64,000 nt of DNA, from positions 1-64,000 of the forward strand of contig NZ_JAGEOK010000017.1 of assembly GCF_017573545.1 (NCBI RefSeq), in the 5' to 3' direction. The notes below the pieces were generated by a model. That model did not search any database, was not told the origin of the DNA, and was given only the letters and a program-made list of their open reading frames with translations. The position numbers were made by a program, and so were the translations under genes. Numbering within the stretch: the first letter of the stretch is position 1; every line of letters begins with the position of its first letter. Below, in pieces: positions 9,701-16,913 of the stretch. The DNA comes from Actinomadura nitritigenes (GTDB lineage: Bacteria > Actinomycetota > Actinomycetes > Streptosporangiales > Streptosporangiaceae).

Positions 9701-9835
9701 GCGGAGGGCGTCCCGGCCGCGGACGGGCGGACGTACTACCGGGACCGGGCGGGCGCGTACCGGCCGCTCACGGAGGCGGCGCGGCGTCGGCTGCTGCGCG
9801 CGCCCGCGTCCGGCGGCGTAACTCACGTTCCGTAA
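6764..9835 (+). CDS. Alpha/beta hydrolase (PhaC-like) fused to an acyl-adenylate ligase domain
   Basis: A 1023-residue two-domain protein. Residues about 30-390 form an alpha/beta hydrolase or acyltransferase with nucleophile elbow GYSQGG (about 159-164), resembling PhaC-like enzymes. Residues about 440-1020 form an AMP-binding ligase fold, but the nucleotide motifs are degenerate: the P-loop position reads IFSGDGEHLRANR instead of a TSGTTGxPK-type loop, while the YASTEGE and TGDLF motifs persist. The ligase half may therefore be weak or non-catalytic. Residues about 11-26 are encoded by a dispersed G/C repeat (6798-6844), so the N-terminus has been altered by a repeat or the true start is further in. 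It is the second gene of a likely lipid-processing operon. Confidence 0.75.
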   Translation: MPSVATTLFRAVRGGTTPRAPRLASLVELGSRLGSTAQNALEVARFGGLDTEEDASPFEVVTEQRVYRLRHYFPRAADGPVMLLVPPLMITAEVYDISSRVSAVGVLRDLGVDPWVVDFGAPEREPGGLERTVTDHVVAVSDAIDRVRAITGRDVHLAGYSQGGMFVYQAAAYRRSEGVASIVTFGSPSDTSVGLPFGLPSWIATEGAERIPDWMLGGFAVPGWVTRLGFQLLSPVKSVRSRAEFLMQLHDRERLAPRERQRRFLEREGWVSWPGPALAEFIRQFIQHNRMLTGGFVIGDRLVTLADITCPVLTFVGEVDEIAAPPMVRGIRRAAPRAQVYEACLRAGHFGLVVGSLAISRTWPSVAAWVRWREGDGEPPEIVAPVTGDEEAPPASLPGGAAGYGLQLAMGIGTSAARSAFRTAARAVQGTRQLGGEAAQNLPRLARLERIHSDTRMSMGLLLDEQARRMPGEVFFLYQGRAHTHDAAKRRIDAIVRGLIHIGVRHGDAVGVLMGTRPTALALVAALSRLGAVAVLLRPDGDPAAEARLSGVTRVIADPEHAARAARLDGVEGHVLGGAGRGDRPGGRGPLPDMELIDPDAVEPPRWYRPNPGRAGDLAFVIFSGDGEHLRANRITNRRWALSAFGTASSAALSPADTVYSITPLQHPSALLMSLGGAVAGGARLALAGGYDPETFWDEARRYGVTVASYTWTLLRDLVNAPPDPAERYHAVRLFIGSGMPRNLWRRVEDRFAPARVLEFYASTEGEAVLVNLSGKKPGSLGRPLPGSAEVRPARYDLESGRLVQGPDGLGIECEPGEIGMLLARVRPSALGSAARPVRGVFRPEDAWTITGDLFRRDADGDFWLVGRDAELIRTAEGIVPPGPIRDALGDLPYIDVVAVYGIPVGDTELAAAAVSLREPKRSEKGAGGGSAADGAELKPVDLSEALLRVEPGMRPSIVRVVDEVPVTAGRRLRTAPLRAEGVPAADGRTYYRDRAGAYRPLTEAARRRLLRAPASGGVTHVP
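6798..6844 (+). repeat. Dispersed palindromic G/C repeat, copy A (inside a coding region)
   Basis: Starts TTCGAGGGGGGACGACCCCC and ends in TCGCTTCGCTCGTT. The reverse complement of 11301-11347 matches it at nearly every position over about 45 bases, and 11-40 holds a diverged relative. The GGGGGG-acga-CCCCCC core can form a hairpin. Here it encodes part of the N-terminus of the fusion protein. Confidence 0.75.
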
Positions 9836-9849
9836 GTCTGGACTTACGG
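9830..9849. promoter_or_regulatory. Perfect 9-bp inverted repeat, operator candidate for the P450 operon
   Basis: CCGTAAGTC and GACTTACGG flank a 2-base centre (TG). It overlaps the stop codon of the preceding gene (TAA at 9833-9835) and lies about 90 bases before the P450 ATG. Low G/C content and symmetry suit a TetR-type operator. The repressor is not identified. Confidence 0.5.
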
Positions 9850-9864
9850 GCGTCCGTTGCGTTA

Positions 9865-9895
9865 CAACAAAGCGACAGAAATCGCACTTTTGTTG
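9865..9895. promoter_or_regulatory. Imperfect inverted repeat upstream of the P450 gene
   Basis: CAACAAA (9865-9871) and TTTGTTG (9889-9895) enclose AGCGA/TCGC half-matches. The region is strikingly AT-rich for this genome and lies just before the P450 ribosome binding site. It could be a second operator or part of the promoter or leader. Confidence 0.35.
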
Positions 9896-9939
9896 CACGC
9901 CGCCCCGGTCCCCGGCCGGGCGGCGCGTCCGGAGGGTTC

Positions 9940-11298
9940 ATGACGAGCGTGCTCGCGCCGCCGCCCGAGGGCAGCGGACTCAAGGCGGTCCCCGGCGTCC
10001 CCGGAATCCCGTACGTCGGCAACACCCTCAGCGTGATGCGCGACCCCATCGGGATGGCCCGGCGCCGCTACGAGGAGTACGGCCCGATCGCGTGGGGCTG
10101 GCTGCTCGGCATGCGGACCTGCACCGTCCAGGGGCCGGAGGCCGCCGAGGCCGTCCTGGTCAACCGGGACAAGGCGTTCGCGAACGGCCCCGCCTGGAGC
10201 TATTTCATCGGGCCGTTCTTCCACCGCGGCATCATGCTCCTGGACTTCGAGGAGCACCTGCACCACCGCCGGATCATGCAGCAGGCGTTCACCCGGCCCC
10301 GGCTGCAGGCGTACATGGAGGCGATGGCGCCCGGCATCGTCCGGGGCGTCGAGGCGTGGGACGCCCGGTCCGGCTTCAAGGTCTACGACCACGTCAAGCA
10401 GCTCACCCTCGACCTCGCCACGGACGTCTTCATGGGCGTCGAGCTGGACCGCGCCGAGGCCGACCGGGTCAACGGCGCGTTCATCGACGCCGTCCGCGCC
10501 GGCACGGCCTACGTCCGGTTCAACGTCCCCGGCCTGCGCTGGAGCAAGGGCCTGCGGGCCCGCAGGGAGCTGGAGGCGTTCTTCTACCAGCACCTGCCCG
10601 CCAAGCGCCGGGACGGCGGCGACGACCTGTTCGCGGCGCTGTGCGAGGCGGAGACCGACGACGGGCAGCGCTTCACCGACGAGGACGTCGTCAACCACAT
10701 GATCTTCGCGCTGATGGCGGCGCACGACACGACCACCATCACGCTCACCACGATGGCGTACTACCTCGCCAAGTACCCCGAATGGCAGGAGCGGCTGCGC
10801 GACGAGACGTTCGCGCTCGCCGGGCGGCTCGGCCGGCCGTCGCTGGAGTACGCGGACCTCGACGAGCTGACCGGCATCGACATGGTGATGAAGGAGTCGC
10901 TGCGGATGGTCCCGCCCGTCCCCGCGCTGCCGCGCCGGGTCGTCAAGGACACCTCGATCCTCGGCTACCACATCCCCGCCGGTACGACCGTCGTCGTCCC
11001 GATGCTGAGCAACCACCACATGGCCCAGTGGTGGAAGGACCCCGACACGTTCGACCCCGAGCGGTTCTCGCCCGAGCGCCGCGAGGACAAGGCGCACAAG
11101 TACGCGTGGTCCCCGTTCGGCGGCGGCGCCCACAAGTGCATCGGCATGTACTTCGCGGGGATGCAGGTGAAGACGATCCTTCACCAGCTGCTCCAGCGGT
11201 ACCGGTGGAGCGTGCCCGCGCGGTACGAATGGCCGCTGGACACCACGTCGCTGCCGTCCCCGAAGGACGGCCTGCCCGTCCGGCTCGACCGCCTCTGA
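9940..11298 (+). CDS. Cytochrome P450
   Basis: A 452-residue heme monooxygenase. The I-helix oxygen-activation motif AHDTT is at about 261-265, ExxR (KESLR) at about 317, and the heme loop FGGGAHKCIG at 393-402 with Cys400 as axial ligand; all key residues are present. The N-terminus has no membrane anchor, as usual for bacterial P450s. A GGAGGGTT Shine-Dalgarno precedes the ATG. Substrate unknown; an acyl or isoprenoid lipid fits the neighbouring acyl-activating enzymes. The SDR gene 63 bases downstream probably acts on the alcohol produced. Confidence 0.9.
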   Translation: MTSVLAPPPEGSGLKAVPGVPGIPYVGNTLSVMRDPIGMARRRYEEYGPIAWGWLLGMRTCTVQGPEAAEAVLVNRDKAFANGPAWSYFIGPFFHRGIMLLDFEEHLHHRRIMQQAFTRPRLQAYMEAMAPGIVRGVEAWDARSGFKVYDHVKQLTLDLATDVFMGVELDRAEADRVNGAFIDAVRAGTAYVRFNVPGLRWSKGLRARRELEAFFYQHLPAKRRDGGDDLFAALCEAETDDGQRFTDEDVVNHMIFALMAAHDTTTITLTTMAYYLAKYPEWQERLRDETFALAGRLGRPSLEYADLDELTGIDMVMKESLRMVPPVPALPRRVVKDTSILGYHIPAGTTVVVPMLSNHHMAQWWKDPDTFDPERFSPERREDKAHKYAWSPFGGGAHKCIGMYFAGMQVKTILHQLLQRYRWSVPARYEWPLDTTSLPSPKDGLPVRLDRL

Positions 11299-11300
11299 AC

Positions 11301-11347
11301 GAATGAGCGAAGCGAACCGGGGGGCGTGGGGGGTCGTCCCCCCTCGA
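11301..11347 (-). repeat. Dispersed palindromic G/C repeat, copy B (intergenic)
   Basis: Inverted copy of the element at 6798-6844, filling the gap between the P450 stop and the SDR ribosome binding site. The GGGGGG-tcgt-CCCCCC hairpin would sit within a polycistronic transcript and could protect mRNA or damp downstream expression. Confidence 0.75.
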
Positions 11348-11361
11348 AAGGAGCGTCCGCA

Positions 11362-12171
11362 ATGAGCAAGGTCATCGCGATCACCGGCGCGGCGCGCGGC
11401 ATCGGGCTGGCGACCGCCCGCGCGCTCAGGGCCCGGGGCGCCGCCGTCGTGATCGGCGACGTCGACGAGGCCGCCGTGAAGGAGGCGGGCGAGTCGCTGG
11501 GCGTCGCCGCGTTCCCGCTGGACGTGACGGCGCGCGAGTCGTTCGAGGCGTTCCTGGCGAACGCGGAGGACGCGGCCGGGCCGCTGGACGTGCTGGTGAA
11601 CAACGCCGGGATCATGCCGATCGGGCCCGTCACCGGCGAGAGCGACGCCGACGCCCGCCGCTGCCTGGACGTCAACGTGCACGGCGTCATGCTCGGCACG
11701 AAGCTGGCGCTGGGCCGGATGCTGCCGCGCGGGCGCGGCCACGTGATCAACGTGGCGTCCGTCGCCGGGGTGCTGCCGACGCCGGGCCTCGCGCTCTACA
11801 ACGCCAGCAAGTCCGCGGTCGTGGCGTTCACCGAGGCGGCGCGGCTGGAGGTCCAGGGCAGGGGCGTGCACGTCAGCGCGGTGCTGCCGACGTTCACCAA
11901 CACCGACCTGATCGCGGGGACGCGCAGCCCGAAGGGGATGCGCAACTGCGAGCCGGAGGAGATCGCCGCCGCCGTCGCCGGGCTGGTCGCCCGCCCGTGC
12001 CCGCAGGTCGTCGTCCCGAAGGCGCTGGGCCGCCGGATCAGGTTCGGCGCCCTCCTGCCGGACCGCCTGAGGCAGGCCGTCTCCCGCCGCTACGGGCTCG
12101 ACACGCTCTTCCTCGACTACGACCCGGAAGCGAGAAAGGGCTACGACGCGAGGATCCGCTCCGCCTCCTGA
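11362..12171 (+). CDS. Short-chain dehydrogenase/reductase
   Basis: A 269-residue classical SDR: cofactor motif TGAARGIG at 8-15, NNAG, catalytic Ser in the NVASVAG region, and YxxxK as YNASK with Tyr146. The tail after about residue 235 is longer than the core fold and is basic. The ATG at 11362 has a good AAAGGAG site. Most likely it oxidises or reduces the product of the upstream P450. The last 31 bases overlap the 3' end of the convergent MpaB-family gene. Confidence 0.85.
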   Translation: MSKVIAITGAARGIGLATARALRARGAAVVIGDVDEAAVKEAGESLGVAAFPLDVTARESFEAFLANAEDAAGPLDVLVNNAGIMPIGPVTGESDADARRCLDVNVHGVMLGTKLALGRMLPRGRGHVINVASVAGVLPTPGLALYNASKSAVVAFTEAARLEVQGRGVHVSAVLPTFTNTDLIAGTRSPKGMRNCEPEEIAAAVAGLVARPCPQVVVPKALGRRIRFGALLPDRLRQAVSRRYGLDTLFLDYDPEARKGYDARIRSAS

Positions 12172-13013
12172 CGGCGGCGGGCGCGGCGGAACGCCCGGCG
12201 GGCCTGGGGGAGGTACCGGACGGCCTCGGGGAGCAGCGGCCAGAGCCGGTTGCCGGCGCGGACGGCCGCGGCGAACCGGCGGTACCGGCGCTCGTCGGCC
12301 GCGCTCCAGGGCAGCTCCAGCAGCTCGCGCATCCGGGGATGCAGGCCGCCGACCGTGATGAACCGGGCGACCGCGTTCAGCGGCGGCGACACCGCCCGCC
12401 ACACCGGCTTCGGCACCTTCGGCGGGGCGGGCAGGCCCTTGGTGGCGTAGCCGACGCCGTACCGGGCGGTCTTGTGGGCGACGATCTCCTCGTCGAGCAT
12501 CCGCTTCCAGTACGCCTGGAACGCCTCCCAGTCGTCCGGCATGGCCCGGTCGCTGACCCCGTACATCCGGAACCAGGTCTTGGACTCGTCGTAGATGCGG
12601 CGCTTCTCGTCCTCGCCGAGGGGCCGGACGAACGTCTCGATGCCGTAGAGCATGTTGTCGAGGAAGGTGGCGTGCGCCCAGTAGTAGGTCTCGGGGTCGA
12701 GCGCGTGGTAGCGGGATCCGTCGGGCATCGTCCCCTTGATGCCGACGTGGTAGTCGCGGACCCGGCGTCCCGTCTCGGAGGACCGGTCGCCGCCGTAGAC
12801 GGTGTCGAGGATCGGCCCGGCGGAGCGCTTCAGCCGCGCGAACGTCTCGGAGAAGAACACCGAGTGGTCCAGGACGCCCTGGCCGAGCGCCGGAAGCATG
12901 TTCTGCAGCACCGCGGCGCGCGGGCCGACCAGCAGCATCCGGGTGTCGCCGAAGTACCGCCAGGTCAGCGAGCCGGGGCCGAGAGGGGTGGGCGCTGGGT
13001 CGGGCATGGACAC
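12141..13013 (-). CDS. MpaB-family oxygenase (DUF2236, latex-clearing-like)
   Basis: About 290 residues, similar throughout to the ER-bound oxygenase MpaB / rubber oxygenase (DUF2236) family: an N-terminal GPGSLTWRYFGDTRML block and a central histidine-bearing helix (WAHATFLDNMLYG). These are heme proteins that cleave or oxidise isoprenoid or lipid substrates. The start is a GTG at 13013 or an ATG at 13007. It is divergent from a TetR gene, a common regulator-target arrangement, and converges on the SDR gene. Confidence 0.8.
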   Translation of the reverse strand: MSMPDPAPTPLGPGSLTWRYFGDTRMLLVGPRAAVLQNMLPALGQGVLDHSVFFSETFARLKRSAGPILDTVYGGDRSSETGRRVRDYHVGIKGTMPDGSRYHALDPETYYWAHATFLDNMLYGIETFVRPLGEDEKRRIYDESKTWFRMYGVSDRAMPDDWEAFQAYWKRMLDEEIVAHKTARYGVGYATKGLPAPPKVPKPVWRAVSPPLNAVARFITVGGLHPRMRELLELPWSAADERRYRRFAAAVRAGNRLWPLLPEAVRYLPQARRAFRRARRRQEAERILAS

Positions 13014-13042
13014 CGCCGAGGGGGAACGAGGATGGAACAGAA

Positions 13043-13065
13043 CGACAGTAATTGTAGCTGTGTCG
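13043..13065. promoter_or_regulatory. Operator-like inverted repeat between the MpaB and TetR genes
   Basis: CGACA and TGTCG lie 13 bases apart around an AT-rich centre (GTAATTGTAGCTG) that holds a nested ACAG/CTGT pair. It is in the divergent intergenic region and is a candidate site for the TetR protein encoded next door. Confidence 0.35.
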
Positions 13066-13111
13066 CGCAGAATGTCACGGAAGGGGCCCCGAGGGCGGTT
13101 AAGGTGCGTCC

Positions 13112-13780
13112 ATGACCACGGACGCGACCTCGCTGACCGGTGCCCGGCCGTCTGAGCGCGGCGACGGCGGGCTGCTCGCCCGGCTGTCCGATCCCGCCGC
13201 CGACGGCGACGACCTGGACGCCCGGATCCTGGACGCCGCGCTCGGCGAGTTCGAGACCTACGGGCTGCGCAGGGTCAGCGTCGAGGACGTCGCGAAGCGG
13301 GCCGGCGTCGCGCGCACCACCATCTACCGGCGGTTCACCAACAAGGAGCAGCTGCTCCAGGCGGTGATCCTGCGCGAGTGCCGCCGCTTCCTGACCGGCA
13401 TCGCTCGCGCCACCGAGGGCCTGGCGTCCCCCGAGGACGCGGTGGTCGAGGGCTTCGTGGCCGGGTTGCGGAGTGCCCGCACGCACCCGCTGATGACGCG
13501 GGTCCTGCAGAGCGAGCCGGAGGCGTTCCTCCCGCAGCTCAGCATGAACGGCGGCGCGGTCATGATCGCCGCCCGCGACGTCCTCGCCGACCGGCTGCGG
13601 CGCGCCCGCCCGGACCGCGCCGACGAGCACAACGCCGTCGCCGAGGTGCTGCTGCGGGTCGCGGTGTCGCTGCTGCTGGTGCCCGGCGGCGGGCTCGCGC
13701 TGGACGACGAGGACGACATCCGCGCGTTCGCCCGCGGCTACCTGACCCGCATGCTGCGGCCGGGGGAGAGCGCCGGCTGA
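13112..13780 (+). CDS. TetR family transcriptional regulator
   Basis: A 222-residue repressor. After a roughly 40-residue variable N-terminus comes the TetR helix-turn-helix (VEDVAKRAGVARTTIYRRF, about 61-79), then an all-helical ligand domain. A TAAGGT hexamer at 13100-13105 lies six bases before the ATG and there is no Shine-Dalgarno, so a leaderless start is likely. By position it probably controls the divergent MpaB gene, and perhaps the acyl-AMP ligase/P450 operon. Confidence 0.85.
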   Translation: MTTDATSLTGARPSERGDGGLLARLSDPAADGDDLDARILDAALGEFETYGLRRVSVEDVAKRAGVARTTIYRRFTNKEQLLQAVILRECRRFLTGIARATEGLASPEDAVVEGFVAGLRSARTHPLMTRVLQSEPEAFLPQLSMNGGAVMIAARDVLADRLRRARPDRADEHNAVAEVLLRVAVSLLLVPGGGLALDDEDDIRAFARGYLTRMLRPGESAG

Positions 13781-13856
13781 ATCGCCCATTCCGCCCGGGG
13801 CGGCCGTCCCGTACCCTCTGATTTGTCGAATTTCGTTCTAGAATCGGAGGCGGGCC

Positions 13857-15329
13857 ATGGCGGCGGTCGTTCGGACGGCGTACGGCGAGGTTCGCGGCAC
13901 CACCCGGGACGGCGTCACCGCCTTCCTCGGCATCCCCTACGCGGCGCCGCCGTTCGGCGAGAACCGGTTCAAGGCGCCGCGGCCGCACGAGCCCTGGGAC
14001 GGCGTCCGCGACGCCACCGAGTTCGGGCCCACCGTGCCCAAGCCCGGCTACCCGCGCCCCTACGACCGGCTGCTGCCCGACCCGGTCATCCCGGGCGACG
14101 ACTGCCTCAACCTGAACGTCTGGACGCCTGAGCCCGGCGGTTCCGGGCTGCCGGTCATGGTGTGGATCCACGGCGGGGCGTTCCGCAACGGGTCCGGCGC
14201 CGTCGACGTCTACGACGGCCGCAACTTCGCCCGCGACGGCGTCGTCTGCGTCAGCATCAACTACCGGCTCGGCGTCGAGGGCTTCGCGCACCTTCCCGGC
14301 GCCCCGGCCAACCGCGGGCTGCTCGACCAGATCTTCGCGCTGGAATGGGTCCGCGACAACATCGCCGGGTTCGGCGGCGATCCGGCCCGCGTCACGGTGT
14401 TCGGCGAGTCCGCGGGCGCGATGAGCGTCAGCACCCTGCTCTCCCTCGACCTCGGCCTGTTCCACCGCGCGATCGCGCAGAGCGGCGCCGGCTCCATCGC
14501 GCAGGACCCGGCGGACGCCCTGCTCGTCACCAAGGAGATGGCCGCGCGGCTCGGCGTCGAACCGACCGCCGAGGGGTTCGCCGCGCTCGACCCGGCCGCG
14601 ATCCTGCCCGTCCAGTCCGCCGTCGCCGCCGAGGTCACCGCGGTGCCCGACCCCGGCCGCTGGGGCGCCACCACCGCCGCCGGCGGCATGTCCCTCACCC
14701 CCGTGCTGGACGGCGAGTTGCTGTCCCGGCGGCCCGAGGACGCGGTCGGCGCCGGCGCCGGGCGCGACGTGGACCTGCTCACCGGCTACACCTCCGAGGA
14801 GTTCCGGCTGTTCCTGATGCCGACCGGGATCGCCGCCGCCCTCACCGACGACCTGGTGTTCGCCGCGGCCGCCGGGATGGGCGTGCCGCCGGGGGTCGCG
14901 GCCGCCTACCGGGACCGGCACCCCGGCGTCCCGTCCGGCGAGCTGATGGCGACGATCATCACCGACAGCCTGTTCCGGATCCCCGCGAACCGGCTCGCCG
15001 AGCGGCACGCCGCGTCCGGCGGCACCGGCGGCACCTGGATGTACGAGTTCGGCTGGCGGTCCCCGAACCACGACCTCGGCGCCTGCCACGCCCTCGAACT
15101 CGGCTTCGTCTTCGACAACCTCACCGCCGAGCCCGACGGCCTCGCGGGCCCGAACCCGCCGCAGGAGCTGGCCGACCGGATGCACCGCGCCTGGGTCGCG
15201 TTCGCCTCCGGCGGCGACCCCGGCTGGGACCGGTTCGAGCCGTCCGGACGCGCGGTGAAGCTCTTCGGCCACCCGGCCGACGAGATCGTCCACGACCCCC
15301 GCGGCGACGACCGGAAACTCTGGGCCTAG
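13857..15329 (+). CDS. Type-B carboxylesterase
   Basis: A 490-residue esterase with the family's hallmarks: the oxyanion HGGAF segment, nucleophile GESAGAMS (in FGESAGAM), and catalytic Glu and His regions later. No signal peptide, so it is cytoplasmic. A GGAGG site precedes the ATG. Substrate unknown; hydrolysis of ester-linked products of the neighbouring lipid cluster is possible. Its TAG stop overlaps the stop of the convergent lhgO gene through a shared CTAG. Confidence 0.85.
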   Translation: MAAVVRTAYGEVRGTTRDGVTAFLGIPYAAPPFGENRFKAPRPHEPWDGVRDATEFGPTVPKPGYPRPYDRLLPDPVIPGDDCLNLNVWTPEPGGSGLPVMVWIHGGAFRNGSGAVDVYDGRNFARDGVVCVSINYRLGVEGFAHLPGAPANRGLLDQIFALEWVRDNIAGFGGDPARVTVFGESAGAMSVSTLLSLDLGLFHRAIAQSGAGSIAQDPADALLVTKEMAARLGVEPTAEGFAALDPAAILPVQSAVAAEVTAVPDPGRWGATTAAGGMSLTPVLDGELLSRRPEDAVGAGAGRDVDLLTGYTSEEFRLFLMPTGIAAALTDDLVFAAAAGMGVPPGVAAAYRDRHPGVPSGELMATIITDSLFRIPANRLAERHAASGGTGGTWMYEFGWRSPNHDLGACHALELGFVFDNLTAEPDGLAGPNPPQELADRMHRAWVAFASGGDPGWDRFEPSGRAVKLFGHPADEIVHDPRGDDRKLWA

Positions 15330-16513
15330 AGGCGGGCGGTGATGTGCTCGGCGATCGCCAGGGACGACGTCGCGGCGGGGGAGGGGGCGTTGCGGACGGT
15401 CACCACCGGGCCGACGCGGCCGATGCGGAAGTCGTCCACCAGCGAGCCGTCCGGGTCCACCGCCTGGGCGCGGACGCCCGCGGGGGCGGCGACGACGTCG
15501 TCCGCGGTCAGCTCGGGGACGAACCCGCGCGCCTGCGCGACGAACGCCCGCTTGACCGCCGATCCGTACAGCTCCTTGGCCCCGGTCCGCCAGTGCCGCC
15601 GCGCGAGATGCCGGAAGCCGGGGAAGCGCAGCGTCTCCCACAGGTCGGCGGGCCGGACGTCGCGGCGCCGGTAGCCCTCCCGCGCCAGCGCCAGGACGGC
15701 GTTGGGGCCGACGTCGACGCCGCCGTCCACGCGGCGGGTGAAGTGGACGCCGAGGAACGGGTACCGGGGGTCCGGCACAGGGTAGATCAGCCCGCGCACC
15801 AGGCCCGTCCGGGACGGGACGAGCCGGTAGTACTCGCCCCGGAACGGGACGATCGCGGGCTCCGCGGAGTCGCCCGCCAGCCGGGCCACCCGGTCCGACT
15901 GGAGGCCGGCGCACACGATCAGCAGGTCGAACACCAGCTCCTCGCCGGCCGAGCCCACCCGGACGCGGTCGCCCGCCCGGCCAAGCCGGACCACCTCGAA
16001 GCCCAGCCGGACCTCGCCGCCGCCGGCGGTGACGTCGTCCGCGAACGCGCGCGCCACCGCCGGGAAGTCGACGATGGCGGTGGTGGGCGAGTGCAGTGCC
16101 GCGACGCCGGCGGCGTGCGGCTCGATCTCGCGCAGTTCGGCGCCCGTCAGGCGCCTCAGCCCGGGGACGCCGTTGGCGGTGGCGCGGCGCTCGATCTCCT
16201 CCAGCGGGCCCAGTTCCGCCGCGTCCCGCGCCACGACGACCTTGCCGCACTCCTCGTACGGCAGGCCCTTCTCCGCGCAGTACTCCTTCAGCAGCCCGAT
16301 GCCGCGGCGGCACAGGGCCGCCTTGAGCGACCCCGGCGCGTAGTAGAGGCCCGCGTGGGCGACGCCGCTGTTGTGGCCCGTCTGATGGGCCGCGACGCGG
16401 GCCTCCTTGTCCAGGACCGTCACGTGCGCGCCGGGCCGCGTCGCGGTCAGCCGCCGCGCGACGGCCAGTCCCAGGATCCCGGCCCCGACGACACCGATCC
16501 GCATCTCCGCCAC
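15326..16513 (-). CDS. lhgO: L-2-hydroxyglutarate oxidase
   Basis: A 395-residue FAD-dependent oxidoreductase of the DAO fold. The N-terminal dinucleotide motif GAGILGLAVARRL is followed by the family-typical QTGHNSGVAHAGLYY block that contacts FAD, and an FLGVHFTRR stretch. These enzymes oxidise L-2-hydroxyglutarate to 2-oxoglutarate, a metabolite-repair reaction. The start is a GTG (16513); an ATG three codons inside is possible. Confidence 0.85.
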   Translation of the reverse strand: MAEMRIGVVGAGILGLAVARRLTATRPGAHVTVLDKEARVAAHQTGHNSGVAHAGLYYAPGSLKAALCRRGIGLLKEYCAEKGLPYEECGKVVVARDAAELGPLEEIERRATANGVPGLRRLTGAELREIEPHAAGVAALHSPTTAIVDFPAVARAFADDVTAGGGEVRLGFEVVRLGRAGDRVRVGSAGEELVFDLLIVCAGLQSDRVARLAGDSAEPAIVPFRGEYYRLVPSRTGLVRGLIYPVPDPRYPFLGVHFTRRVDGGVDVGPNAVLALAREGYRRRDVRPADLWETLRFPGFRHLARRHWRTGAKELYGSAVKRAFVAQARGFVPELTADDVVAAPAGVRAQAVDPDGSLVDDFRIGRVGPVVTVRNAPSPAATSSLAIAEHITARL

Positions 16514-16565
16514 GGGGCGAATGCTACGGCGTGGCGGACGCCAGGGCGTGCGGGGCCGGGCGGGA

Positions 16566-16757
16566 TCAGCTGCCCAGCCGCTTGCGGCCCTGCGCGCGGA
16601 CGCGCTTGCGCTGCGACGGGTCGAGCATCAGGTAGCCGGCGAGCGGCGCCCCGAGGACGCCCAGGATGATCAGCGCGCTCAGCCACCACGGGAACACGAA
16701 CAGGGTCAGGAAGCCGACGACGACTCCACCGATCACTACCTTGGTCTTGGTCGACAT
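16566..16757 (-). CDS. Small two-helix membrane protein, function unknown
   Basis: A 63-residue protein (MSTKTKVVIG...) with two hydrophobic helices and a very basic C-terminal tail (QRKRVRAQGRKRLG). The ATG at 16757 is chosen because an ACGGAGGT Shine-Dalgarno sits at the right distance; a longer frame from 16784 lacks one. No family recognised. Confidence 0.65.
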   Translation of the reverse strand: MSTKTKVVIGGVVVGFLTLFVFPWWLSALIILGVLGAPLAGYLMLDPSQRKRVRAQGRKRLGS

Positions 16758-16913
16758 CTGGTACCTCCGTTTACGGGCCGCCATCTGTTACAACGGCCGT
16801 CCCGCGACCGCTGTTCCACGATATGTCGCGAGTCCGCCCGGAGGCCAGCCGCCGTTTCCGCCCGGCCCTCGGCCAGGCCCGGCCGTCAGCCGGCCGTGCG
16901 ACCCGTCCGGACG

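Noticed and set aside
9862..12402. 846-codon minus-strand frame opposite the P450 and SDR genes
   Set aside because: Composition is typical of high-GC antisense frames, and the plus-strand genes have full motifs and ribosome sites.
13560..16313. 917-codon minus-strand frame over the esterase and part of lhgO
   Set aside because: Low-complexity Arg/Gly/Ala translation with no domain; both strands have better-supported genes there.
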